NCBI GenBank assembly: GCA_903772945.1
Contig: CAICTM010000189.1
Coordinates: forward strand, 7,501 to 71,500
Source of the DNA: Seminavis robusta
Taxonomy: Eukaryota > Bacillariophyta > Bacillariophyceae > Naviculales > Naviculaceae
Direction: 5' to 3'
DNA: 64,000 bases
Shown: in pieces, positions 51,348 through 61,237 of the stretch
Layout of the letters: the number at the start of each line of letters is the position of its first letter
Numbering within the stretch: position 1 is the stretch's first letter
The notes under the pieces: generated by a model
Told to the model about the DNA's origin: nothing
Database searches by the model: none
Seen by the model: only the letters and a program-made list of their open reading frames with translations
Program-made: the position numbers and the translations under genes

Positions 51348-52408
51348 CTACCACACCTTTCGGAGAAGAAGAGTGGCAAAGAGAAACCAAAGGTAGATAC
51401 ACCCATTCGTAGTTTGCATCGTGGTTGGTCCACTGCTGTCATCAGGACCACTGGTACTCGTCGACTCTGCCAAAACTTGGGGGAAAGTGTCACCTTCAAG
51501 CCAATTTTCAATGGCTTCAGCAATCTCATTAGGGCTGTCTTCCTGGATGAAGTGGATGCCGTCCACGGTGACCTCTTCCTGGTTCTTCCACGTACGAGCC
51601 AGCTCTAATTTCTCGCCATTCAAGAGGATGCCTGGTATGGCAGAGATGAGGAGCTTGGGCATCTCGTTTTCACCCATCCAGGCCGAATAGGTGGTCACGA
51701 CGTCTGCCACCTCAGGAGGTGTACCATTGATGGGGATCTGACGAGGCCACGTGAGGGTGGGGCGGCGAGATTCGCCAGGTGTTAGATATGGCGCATTGTA
51801 CACAGCCATCTCCTGCTCTGTTAAGTTTCGCAACACGCTGGCTGGAAGCATCTGCTCCACAAAGATGTTCTGCACCAAGATCATCTCCTCGCCCACATTG
51901 GGCAAACGAACATTCTCGAAGAAGGCTGCGACGTCTTTCGGCCAATCGCTATAGGACATGGGAGCAACGATGGCTTCCATGTACGCAATGCCTTTCACCA
52001 AGTGAGGATGCGGTAGGCAAACCAAAAACCGAGAGCAGATCCCCAGTCATGAATGACCAGCACAACCTTGTCTTGCTCTCCATCCAATCCAATGCAGTTC
52101 TTGAAGAACGAGTCGAGAAAGTCGGCGTGATTGAGGAAGCTGTATGCCTCATCGGAACTGTCCTCGAGTTTGTCAGAGTCGCCCATCCCAATCAAGTCAG
52201 GGGCGATCAGGCGGCGGCCGTTGCCCTTGAGGGGGTCCATCACGTTACGCCAGAGATAGCTAGAGGTGGGGTTGCCATGCAAAAACACGAGAGTTTCCCC
52301 GTTGCCGGATTCAAAATTATCGTCTTTCATCTCCACGTACGCCATTTGGTAACCCCTCACCGTGCAGAAGGACTTGGTTTCGCGAAAGGCAGCTGCAGCG
52401 TCGGACAT
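51348..52408 (-). pseudogene. Haloalkane-dehalogenase-like alpha/beta hydrolase with one frame change
   Basis: The reading starts at ATG 52408 and continues in a second frame from about 52010. HGNPTSSYLWR is the oxyanion region, VIHDWGSALGF holds the nucleophile Asp 121, and APDLIGMGDSDK is characteristic of haloalkane dehalogenases. In the second frame, GIAYMEAIVAPM and GIHFIQEDSPNEIAEAI carry the catalytic Glu and His. The full triad is thus present. One missing base near 52005-52012 splits the gene, within a segment that should read YR-HPHLVKGIA, so a sequencing error is as likely as real decay. The end adds a Ser/Thr-rich linker and a hydrophobic tail (CIYLWFLFATLLLRKVW), a possible tail anchor unusual for this soluble family. 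Confidence 0.8.
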
Positions 52409-53021
52409 GGTAGAAGCAAGGGTTCAAACTGAGGTTGCGAAAGAGGGATAAAGGGCTGCTCACTGTTTTGGTTTTGTGAGGACACACCGAAGCAACAAAT
52501 ACCACTGCCGAAGTACTAGCTAGCTAGTACCTGGTATGTACCGTCGTGATGAGACCAAAAAGTGGAAGACTCAGTACCTGTACCATTCTTGTAAACTGGT
52601 ATTGCGAGGTTTGAAGGAGACAACCGAAGGTTTAAAGTACATGTACAGTAAACTTTGAAAGAAGCCAAACCCATCCCAAATACCGGTACGGTACATGTAC
52701 CGGGTACCAGGTACCCAGAAACGAAAATCCTTCGAACCAAAGAAGCGACCGCCGGTACCGGTACCATATCCGACCAAATTACTACATGTTGCTAGTCTAG
52801 CTAGCTAGATCTAGTGGCTGCTAGTACATTTATCTTGATGTGATAAAGCCCCTTCTATATTGTTATAGGAAGAGGCGTATACTTGTAGAGCAAGACAAAA
52901 TCGCTCTCTCACACAAACCAACTACATAATTTCTTTGGACGTTCGAGATGTGGGTACATGGCAGCGCACAATCATTCATCATCGGCTGCTCATGCTGTCC
53001 GGTACCGGTAGAATAGAAGCG
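52409..53021. other. Intergenic, palindrome-rich
   Basis: CTAGCTAGCTAGTACC at 52517-52532; a long run of TACCGGTACGGTACATGTACCGGGTACC type sequence at 52681-52715; CCGGTACCGGTACC at 52753-52766; GGTACCGGTA at 53001-53010. No gene seen. Confidence 0.45.
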
Positions 53022-53219
53022 TCAGCCTTCTGTCTGGTCCACATAATACCGTCCAACTTTGCATCCTCCCACAAAACCCGTCACCGCGACAGTAGCAACC
53101 ATCACCATGTGTGGAGCGTATTCGTCCTTCGCCACATTAGTAGCGGATGTCTTCCCTCTTTGCACCGATCGATGAGCTGCGCTCATCATGTTGACCGCTC
53201 TGGTGATTCGTAGTGTCAT
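53022..53219 (-). CDS. Small single-TM protein, possibly mitochondrial
   Basis: 65 residues from ATG 53219 (MTLRITRAVNMMSAAHR). The N-terminus is Arg-containing with no acidic residue for 25 positions, like a mitochondrial presequence. One hydrophobic segment follows (MVMVATVAVTGFVGG), then a Gly/Tyr-rich tail (KVGRYYVDQTEG). Size and layout resemble small accessory subunits of respiratory complexes, but no family was recognised. The call rests on composition only. Confidence 0.4.
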   Translation of the reverse strand: MTLRITRAVNMMSAAHRSVQRGKTSATNVAKDEYAPHMVMVATVAVTGFVGGCKVGRYYVDQTEG

Positions 53220-54106
53220 GGTAACGTTTTGATGTCCTTTAAAGCTTGACAAAATGAAACAGATAGATCCCTTTCTTGCCTCTCTTTCTCCGCTCAATAC
53301 TCGAGTCTTCTGTTGTGCCGCACAGCTCTCTTTTGATGTCTTTGTTCTTCGGGAGGTTGGCAGCAGCCAGCTGGCCATCTTGTGTGGGTTCTTCTTCTCC
53401 TCGGTCCTTCGAAGATATTAGTCACGAGTTGATTCACAGTTTGGTCACGCAGACTAGCCTGTCACCTGTAACTCGTGAATGGAGATGCCCACCGCAGGAA
53501 TGTACCACGTAACGGTACCAGATCGCCAGCCCCCATTTCCAAATCACAATACTAGACTAGTACTCAATACTCTACTAGCTAGTAGCAAGCTAGCTAGCTT
53601 CTACCTTTCTCAGCACTCCCAACTCCCAACACCCACAACCACAGACTGAAGATCCAGTTCAAAGCTGAAGCTATGCCCAGGGATGCCACATGCGCAATGA
53701 GCACGTTCTTTGAACTTATTTTCCAAGGCCTCCCCTTGAGACGATACCATGGTCCATGGTCAGATGTTGGTAGTTCCTGCTGCCATTGTCACAGTTGCTG
53801 CCAGCATCATCTTCGAAGGCAGGCAAAAGAGGCATGCCTTCAATGAGTTGGACTGGAAAGTGAGTGGACTTGCCATGGCCAGCCTTTGTCCGATGCATCA
53901 TCAATGTCATACCATGGTTTGCCTCCTTCGTGCTTCCTCTGCTGAAGCACTTGATGATTCAATCAGCTGTCCAACGAGCATTGCTACTGTGTAAGAAGCT
54001 ACAGAAGGTCCAGCTACCAGACTGCTGTGCTTGGTCTGTGTACATGAACCCTTGTAAAGATTTCTGTTTGTTAGTCTCATCTTTGATGACTACGGACTAC
54101 TTGACA
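53220..54106. other. Intergenic, no gene seen
   Basis: About 890 bp. CTAGCTAG and TACTAGT repeats lie at 53555-53600. Open frames after 53749 look like chance. Confidence 0.4.
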
Positions 54107-56875
54107 TTACTTTTTGAGAAACATTCTCTCGAACCCACCATTCTCAAACTCTTCAATCGGTGGCAATCCGAGGTTATATTCGTACCTCTTGTCGTAAGCA
54201 CGAGTAAGAGTAGCCGGGTTGATGATATCTGGTGGTGCGTGAACTTGAGGCTCTTTCGGTGCTGGTGTTTCCCTATCCTTTGCTGTTTCCTTTGGTACCT
54301 TGGTTGCTTTTCCTTCCTTTGGCATTTCCTTCTGAGCCTTTTTTGGTTCGTTGGGTTTCTTTTGCTGTGGCACCTTGAAGCCATGCGAAGTTCGTGGACG
54401 AGGCTTCTTCACTGGTTCTTCTTTTACTTGTTCTTCCTTCACCTCAAGTGGCTCTTCCTTGAAAAACATACCGTCCAGCTCTCCATTGTCAAACTCCTCA
54501 ATTGGCGGCATTGCTAGGTTGGGAGGCATCTTCTCGGCTTGAGTAGGGGTTCCTAGATTTTGAGGTATGTCCTTTCCTTGGGTGTGCCTAGGTTGTGGCT
54601 TCTTTTCCCGTTGACGCTGCTGTTGCTTTGGTTTTTGCTCTTGCCGTTCCTTCGATCGTCGCATCATTTCTTGCTGCATCGCCAGCATTTCCGCTTGGCC
54701 TTGGGGCTTGCCCCTTTGCTGTTGCTCTTGCATCTGTTCCATCAACTTTTGTTGGTCATTGAGCTTCTCTTGTATGGCCATTGTAATTGCCTCTTCGCTC
54801 ATCCCACGCCGTTGCATTTCTTGCCTGGCCATGCTGATTTGTTGCTCCAACTGAGGATTCCCCATTTGCATTTGCTGGTGCATGCGATGCAGAGTTTCCA
54901 GGTAGTTCTTGTACTGGTGCTGTGCAAAGTCATTATTTGGATCAATTGTCAGTGCCTGCTGCATGATGCGTCCCTTTTCGAAGATATCTTCCGTGCAAAA
55001 AGCACGGGAGACAATCAAGCTACTCTGGGCATGAAATGACATCTTGGCATCATACCGGATGCCACCCTTTTCTCGTTCCTCGTGGATGAATTCGATAGCA
55101 TCATCAATGAGGCGGAACGATTCTTCGCAGCGATCCAATTTGGCTAATGCCACAGTGTAGAGGAATGTATCATTGGGGTTTCCATTATTCGTTCTCACAT
55201 CCCCACAGGGCCGGAGGAGTCGCTCAGCTTCGACGTATTCATCGTTCTTGGCCAACACTTTACCTGCATTTGACAAAGTGTGAAGCGATCGAGGATTCAC
55301 TTGGGCAGCCCTCGTCCACAATGTGTATTCGTCAGCCCATGCCAGGTTCCGTTCGTGGACTTTGAGACCAAAGAACGAAAACTGAATCGCAAAGAATGTG
55401 TACAGAACCATGAGACCAACACTTTCTTCGCCATCATCTTTTGGCCTGAATGCACTTGACAAAAGTTTGAAAATCAATCCTTGAATCAAGCAGTAACCAA
55501 ACAGGGGCAGATAGATGACACGATCAGCTTTGCAAAGCCCAGTGGTTACCAGCAGATTGGAAGAGAGGAGAAAGGGAAGGAAGAGGAAAGCATAAAAGGC
55601 AATCAATCCCACTTGTCGGATCTCTTTGCTTTGCTTCGATGCCTTTGGGGAAGAGCCCACCAAAAGGCTGTAGACGCTTCCCAAAGAAATTGCCCAAAGA
55701 AGAATGACAAGCCATGCACGGTTGTCCGACATGGATTCAATCAATGGGATTCCCAATCCACTCCAGTCAGGTGCCAGGTAGGCCGGGAACACCATGTCTC
55801 GAAGGTACAGGACGTAAACCCAATTAACACTGAAAATGCGTGTGAAGCGATCCTCACTGAAACCAGGAGGGTTCTGTTCGTGGACAAAGTCAGGAGAGGA
55901 TTCGCCGTTCAACCAATATCTCAATGCAGCCATGGAGATGGTTTGAAGGGCCAACACCACAGTCCTCTTGACAAAGTTCCAGGAGTACGCTTCTCCTTCT
56001 CGCATGTTGGAAAGGAAGGATTGTACAGAGTCATGGTTTCGGATGAAATCAAAGGCCACGAGAGAACAGAGGGTAGTAACACCTTGTTCTTTGGAGAAGA
56101 GGGACAGTGCCATGAATAAGAACGGCAAGACGTAGACACAAACGAAGTTCCATGCAGCATTCACTTTATCCCAGGTGCTTTTGGCAGGTTCAGCCTGCAC
56201 AGCTTTGATTGCCTTGTTGCTTTTTTTGCTGGTCTTGTTTGGACTCTTCTCTTTGGCATTGTTGTCGTCCTTATCTTTGCTGATTGTTGCCGTTTGCGTG
56301 GTTGGCGGCCTCGGAATATGATTAACGTAGAACAAGAATGCCAACAAGAAGAAGAGTGTCATCAACAGTTCTCCTCGACTGGTGATGTTCGACACAGCTT
56401 CTGCGTGTACAGGGTGGATTCCAAACAGAACTCCAGCAATAATTGATGGGGCTAGACTGCCGTCGCCTAGGACAATCGCAGCTGCTTCGGCGATTAGCCC
56501 AGTGTTGATGCCATGCAAGACGACGTTTACGACATGAAAATAGTAGGTGTGATCTGGAGCTCCAGCAGTCCCAATAACGTAGGACAAAATCATGTTCCAT
56601 GTGAGAGTCAGTGTGGTAATAGGGCGGTAGCTTTTGTGGGAAGCGGGGTGGACCATATGCTGTCCCCAGAAGTCGCGGGTGAAGGCTTCATACCATGGGA
56701 CTTTTAACATAACCACATCGTTGTTGGTGATACTGGCGACATCATCGTAGATAAAGACTCCATTCAGGGCTCGCTCGTCCCAGTAGGCGAGAATGGCAAT
56801 AATGGCAGTGGTCCAAAGAATGGGGCGCCGCCATGACGTAATACTAGTAATCTTGAATGCTTTGGAAGCAGACAT
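54107..56875 (-). CDS. TMTC-like membrane protein with TPR region
   Basis: About 922 residues, one exon, from ATG 56875 (MSASKAFKIT). The first 500 residues are a multi-pass membrane domain. Features of the TMTC/GT-C type are FIYDDVASITNN in the first lumenal loop (Asp-Asp) and SYRPITTLTLTWN, with HPVHAEAVSNITSRGELL later. Family members are ER O-mannosyltransferases acting on cadherin-like folds in animals. TPR-like helices follow at about 535-680 (LHTLSNAGKVLAKNDEYVEAERLL). A Gln/Met-rich coil and a Lys/Pro-rich tail complete it, with a duplicated motif PPIEEFDNG...MFF and PPIEEFENG...MFL at the end. Algal substrates are unknown. Confidence 0.82.
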   Translation of the reverse strand: MSASKAFKITSITSWRRPILWTTAIIAILAYWDERALNGVFIYDDVASITNNDVVMLKVPWYEAFTRDFWGQHMVHPASHKSYRPITTLTLTWNMILSYVIGTAGAPDHTYYFHVVNVVLHGINTGLIAEAAAIVLGDGSLAPSIIAGVLFGIHPVHAEAVSNITSRGELLMTLFFLLAFLFYVNHIPRPPTTQTATISKDKDDNNAKEKSPNKTSKKSNKAIKAVQAEPAKSTWDKVNAAWNFVCVYVLPFLFMALSLFSKEQGVTTLCSLVAFDFIRNHDSVQSFLSNMREGEAYSWNFVKRTVVLALQTISMAALRYWLNGESSPDFVHEQNPPGFSEDRFTRIFSVNWVYVLYLRDMVFPAYLAPDWSGLGIPLIESMSDNRAWLVILLWAISLGSVYSLLVGSSPKASKQSKEIRQVGLIAFYAFLFLPFLLSSNLLVTTGLCKADRVIYLPLFGYCLIQGLIFKLLSSAFRPKDDGEESVGLMVLYTFFAIQFSFFGLKVHERNLAWADEYTLWTRAAQVNPRSLHTLSNAGKVLAKNDEYVEAERLLRPCGDVRTNNGNPNDTFLYTVALAKLDRCEESFRLIDDAIEFIHEEREKGGIRYDAKMSFHAQSSLIVSRAFCTEDIFEKGRIMQQALTIDPNNDFAQHQYKNYLETLHRMHQQMQMGNPQLEQQISMARQEMQRRGMSEEAITMAIQEKLNDQQKLMEQMQEQQQRGKPQGQAEMLAMQQEMMRRSKERQEQKPKQQQRQREKKPQPRHTQGKDIPQNLGTPTQAEKMPPNLAMPPIEEFDNGELDGMFFKEEPLEVKEEQVKEEPVKKPRPRTSHGFKVPQQKKPNEPKKAQKEMPKEGKATKVPKETAKDRETPAPKEPQVHAPPDIINPATLTRAYDKRYEYNLGLPPIEEFENGGFERMFLKK

Positions 56876-57119
56876 GCTCAAGAGAATTAGATTGTTTTCT
56901 GCAGTTCAGGAAGAGAATTGTCTCAACCCAAGGATGAAGAATGAGGGAGCCCACTAAATTGCTTCTTCAAGGAACGTGGCAAGAAGATCTTTTCTCAAGT
57001 CGGGGCGGAATTTATTTCTCAATTTATGAACTGAAGACCGAGGGAGCCTACTGCAATATTTCTTCTTGGCAAGATCTCATGGAGTGCATGGCTCCATGGA
57101 AGAATCGGTCTGCTGGTGA
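56876..57119. promoter_or_regulatory. Divergent gap, TMTC-like gene / HA-domain gene
   Basis: About 245 bp. Nothing specific recognised. Confidence 0.25.
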
Positions 57120-58149
57120 ATGAGTGTCTCAGCGGCGACAACAGCAAAGATTCGAAGAGCTGGGCATGCAGTCTCGATGCTCGATGAGATGCGAAGTGCC
57201 AAGTTCGTTGCTTACAAGGGGCGATCTTCGTCGTTGTGGCTGAGCAGAAACCTGGCTCCATCGTTAGGGTTAAGGTCAATCTCAGACACGTTTCGAACTT
57301 CCTCATCGTCCAACCCCAATGACACAAAAAGTTGCCTGTCCTCACTCAAGCAGAGATTGAATGCCACTGGTGGAACAACCGTCACTGCTACTGTTAATAG
57401 CCAGTACTGTACCAGTATACCACAAGTTGATAGCTTGGACAGGATCATGTCTTCTGACAATACCGCAACCGACAAGGACAGTAGGAAGGCAAACACGCAT
57501 GACGCAGTGTTTCAGAGAAACTATGCCATGGTGGAAGCCTTTGTCAAGGAACATGGGCATGCCAGAATTTCGAGAAACGGACCTATTAATACCATCTCTC
57601 TACGCAACTGGTTGGATAGTCAGTTTCGTCGAACGCGAGTGCCCGAACAAATCAAACCACAGAAAGAGCAGCTTCGAAAATGAAAAAGCCTCTTGCCTAG
57701 AAAAGATGAAAGATCATGGGATCAGGGCTATGCATTGCTTCAGCAGTACGAGAAGAAACATGGTCATCGTTTTGTATCCAAGAAAGATAAAGACAACGCC
57801 AAGCTATTTAAGTTGATTGATGGTGTGAAAACCTTGGCACTTAAAGGAAAATTAAGTCAAAGAAAAGTAGACACATTGAGACGACATTGCATCGTAGCTG
57901 AGGAGACAACTGAGGGGAATCGTGCTCATGGGTTGAGTATTAAATACAGTCATCGAAACAATCAGATCTTATGAGCAACTTGGTGAGTTTCAGCAAAACG
58001 AAGGACGCTGTCGAGTACCCTACAAGTATATGATTGTCCAAGGATTGGGTCGGTGGGTGTGTCCTCAGCGAAATGAGTTCAAAAATGGAAGGATGAATGA
58101 GGAACGGAAAGGGTTGTTGGAGAAACTTAGCTTTGAATGGTCTGCCTAG
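57120..58149 (+). pseudogene. Helicase-associated (HA)-domain protein, broken
   Basis: ATG 57120 opens an N-terminal region that is Ser/Thr-rich and could be an organelle leader. Three HA domains follow. The first is at about 57508-57680 (RNYAMVEAFVKEHGHARIS ... LRNWLDSQFRR). After a TGA at 57681, in the same frame, comes the second (RSWDQGYALLQQYEKKHGHR). The third is in another frame, 57949-58149 (SYEQLGEFQQNEGRCRVPY ... LGRWVCPQRNEFKNG, ending LSFEW). HA domains bind DNA or other partners and are hugely expanded in diatoms. One in-frame stop and one frame change indicate decay, unless an unseen intron spans them. Confidence 0.6.
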
Positions 58150-58426
58150 AACTACTATGGCAAGGCCACTGCTACTCGTTCGCGGCCCAACCATTGGACT
58201 AAGAACGCCTCGAACAACAACGGTAGCAGTATCTGTCCGCTGTGTTGCTAGCTACCGGTAGCTACCTTTGTCTGTAATAGTATGCCATAGCTAGCAGAGG
58301 CAGGCGTACATGAAGTTCAGTTGATTTCTGAAGTTTGGAGATATTTTGTGCTCCCAACAGCCAGCAAGTGCGAACTGTGCAGACATTATATATGTATCGG
58401 CGTCAGTGAATTGAAACCCCTCCTAT
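58150..58426. other. Intergenic, no gene seen
   Basis: About 280 bp with GCTAGCTACCGGTAGCTACC at 58247-58266, an imperfect palindrome of the recurring type. Confidence 0.4.
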
Positions 58427-60879
58427 TTACACTACGCCGTCCATCCTCGACAGCAAGCTCTGCTGTTGCTCCGCGTCATCTGACTTGGCAGGGCTTTGTG
58501 GATACTGCGACTGGTATTGCGTTGGCATTGTGTACAGCTCCGCCGTAGGAGTCAGTCGATCCATCAGATTTCGAAGGCGCGACCGGAACCACGGATTGCG
58601 ATACCTCTTGGTGGATCCTGTCTTTTCCACTAGATAATCGTACTTGGCTACATTCATGTGTTCGTTGGTTGTCAAGTTACCCACCGAGAGCTGTGTGTGG
58701 TAGACAAACATACCCGCAGTAGGAATCACGTGCAGACCTTGAAAGACTCCGAGGAGCAACCATCCCCAAGGTATTTTGGGTGATCGAGAGAGGCACATGA
58801 CAAGGTTGAATAGGAATGCCACGTGAAGGAAGGCTAGTGACGCCAGGAAGAAATAAAAGTAGGGATAGTTGTAGAGTCCGACGGTGTTTCCCACAAAAGG
58901 GCAATGATGATCAAACATCAAGACGCATGTCCTCGTCACTCGACAATGCTTGCTCCGCAAAGGCCGGGCAATGTGGCAGGTATGGCAGAGTGGCTGCATC
59001 GAATCAATACAAGCAAACACAAGCACGCGTCAGAAGTCATACCCCCCCAAAAAACGAAACAAAAAAACGTCAATCCTCGTGGTGTTCGTACCTGTGCCTT
59101 GATGGCTTGCTGCATGTCGCTGGTGGTAGCGTAGGACTCGAGCGTGGTTTCGTACAGCTTCCTCCAGTACTGCACCACTTGCTTGTGCCGTTTGGGAAGT
59201 CCTTTCTCGGATCCCTCATCGACGACTAGATTTCCAGGATTGGTAAAAGTTGTTTTTTGCAAGGTGATGATGCAAATGAGAAAATTCATGACATTGAGCA
59301 AATGCCAAAATGGGAAGTCCCACAACAAGCCGGTGGACGGTTGATGGACGGGACAAAAGACGAAGGGATACCAGATCAAAATGTGTATCAATCCGTGTGC
59401 CCACAAGTAATAGTATGGGAATTGCGGTGCTTCGTCCATTTCGTCCGCAAAGTCGGACAATCCCATCCACAATTTCCACGCATGCCACGACGTCATTTGT
59501 TTCGCCGCCTTGGTCAATGTCCGTCGCCAGATTTGCCACTGCGATCGTTCGCGTACGTTAAACGATGCCAAATGATCTTGTGCATCTTGCAATACAGTTT
59601 GCACAGTGGGCCGATGTTTGTGAATGGCCAAGTCGAGAGGAGTGCGTCCATTGTTGTCCTTGTGATAGAGGAGATCCAACTTGTCTCGTTTGGTGGGACA
59701 GGTCCGATGCAACAACCATCGTACGACACTGGTATGTCCACGCAGAGCCGCCAAATGCAAGGGCGTTTGTCCGTATTGATCCGGTGCCATGAGGTCGTTG
59801 GCACTGTTGTATCGTCCTTCGCGTTCAACACGTTGTTCGTGGTACCAAAAGAGGAGTCCACAGACGGGCAGCGTCCCCTTGTATGCCGCCCAATGCAACG
59901 CCGTGTCGAGACTATTGTCCATGGCGTACAAATCGGCACGTCCCTTTTGCAACAAGTAGGCACAGACTTCGACTTGACCGTACTGTGCGGCAATGAGCAA
60001 GGGAGTACATCCCGATGCATCCGTGGCTTCCCAGTTGACATTGACTCCCGAGTTTTGCATAAACAAGGACAATATTCCGAGGGATTGTGCTCCCGGTTCG
60101 GTACATGCCCAATGCAAGGGCGTCATGGCAGTCCCGTCGTGGGAGGTGGTGTGCAGTAATTCGGTCAATACTTTTTTGGGAGCGTGATTCATAAAGAATT
60201 CGACAAAGCGTTTGTCATCCCCTCGTTTGGCGGCCCAATGCAAGAGTGTGTGACCGTTATTGTCAATCCATAGCCACCAAGTAGTGTTGCTGTTATTATT
60301 GGTTTGTTGTTTTTGCTGTTTTTGCTGCTTACTGCTGTCGTCCATCATGCTGCTAATGCTGTCGTTGTTATTCAACAGGGTATCTTGCGAGGGAGGATTT
60401 TCTTTTTCTCGTTCGATTAGAACCTTGGCCAAGTTTTCCCATTTTTCGTACTGCCCCAACCGCAAGAGCGTACTGAGCGCTTGCATGATTTCTTGGGGCG
60501 TCCCTTTTACGATTTCTTCCAATGGAATCATCAAGGACATGGCCGAAGCCGGGACTTGAATCCCACCACCTTGGGCTGCCGCCCGTAACATGGCTTGAGC
60601 TTGTTGACTATTATTTTGATTTTGATGTCCATGGGAGTGTCCATGAGAGTGATTGTGAGCCTGACACTGATGACCACCTTGTTGATTCTGCTGCGGTCGG
60701 AGTACCAATTTGGACAATTCGATCTGTTGTTCATGCGTCAGCACCACGCGCTTCTCCTGCTGTTGTTGACCTGGTTGTGCCAACGGATCATGATTCTGTT
60801 GGTGACCATGAGAGTGAGAATGCGAGTGATTGTGGCCATCACCCATCAGTGTGCCGCCAGTTAGTGTTATCTTGTCCAT
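58427..60879 (-). CDS. Ankyrin-repeat DHHC palmitoyltransferase (HIP14/Akr1 type), two exons
   Basis: Exons 60879-59092 and 58993-58427, joined across a 98-bp GTACGA...GCAG intron, give about 784 residues. The join is AIKAQ-PLCHTCH, recreating the Cys-rich domain. N-terminal clusters of His (HNHSHSHSHGH and HNHSHGHSHGH) are unusual. Residues about 205-430 hold six or so ankyrin repeats (HTLLHWAAKRGD, YGQTPLHLAALRGH, NGRTPLDLAI). Two membrane helices precede, and two follow, the catalytic CRD with DHHC at about 624-627 and a TTxE motif (NLTTNEH). The enzyme attaches palmitate to cysteines of target proteins, probably on Golgi or endosomal membranes, with the ankyrin part selecting substrates. 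Confidence 0.93.
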
Positions 60880-61237
60880 GGTGGTGGAACTGATCGCAAT
60901 AGATACTGTGGGGTTGGATGATAAACAATGAAGAGGGAGGGTGGGACCAGTTGGTGGAAGCTTTGAATGGAAGACTGGGCTTGGCGTCGACGTCGGTCGT
61001 CGCCTTTGATCTTTCGGCGAACAAACCTGGAGCTTTGCTGGGTCTTGTCAACTAGGGTTAGAGATTAATTAACGGATCCTTTTGAAGATCGCAAAGGCCA
61101 CCTCAAAGATCTCAGCATCATCAGCCATCACTGCCACAAACCGTGACAAGCCATTTTGTCGCCTTGGTAACTTCTATGGATCATAGTCATCATTCATTTT
61201 GAACAACAAGTAGACTACTGTTAGCTAGTACAGCACC
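60880..61237. promoter_or_regulatory. Divergent promoter region, DHHC gene / L-rhamnonate dehydratase
   Basis: About 360 bp between outward-facing starts. Nothing specific recognised. Any sugar-responsive site for the dehydratase would have to lie here. Confidence 0.35.

Noticed and set aside
59257-60159. 300-codon open frame on the plus strand inside the DHHC gene
   Set aside because: It is antisense to well-supported ankyrin repeats and shows no domain; a by-product of the codon use of the real gene.
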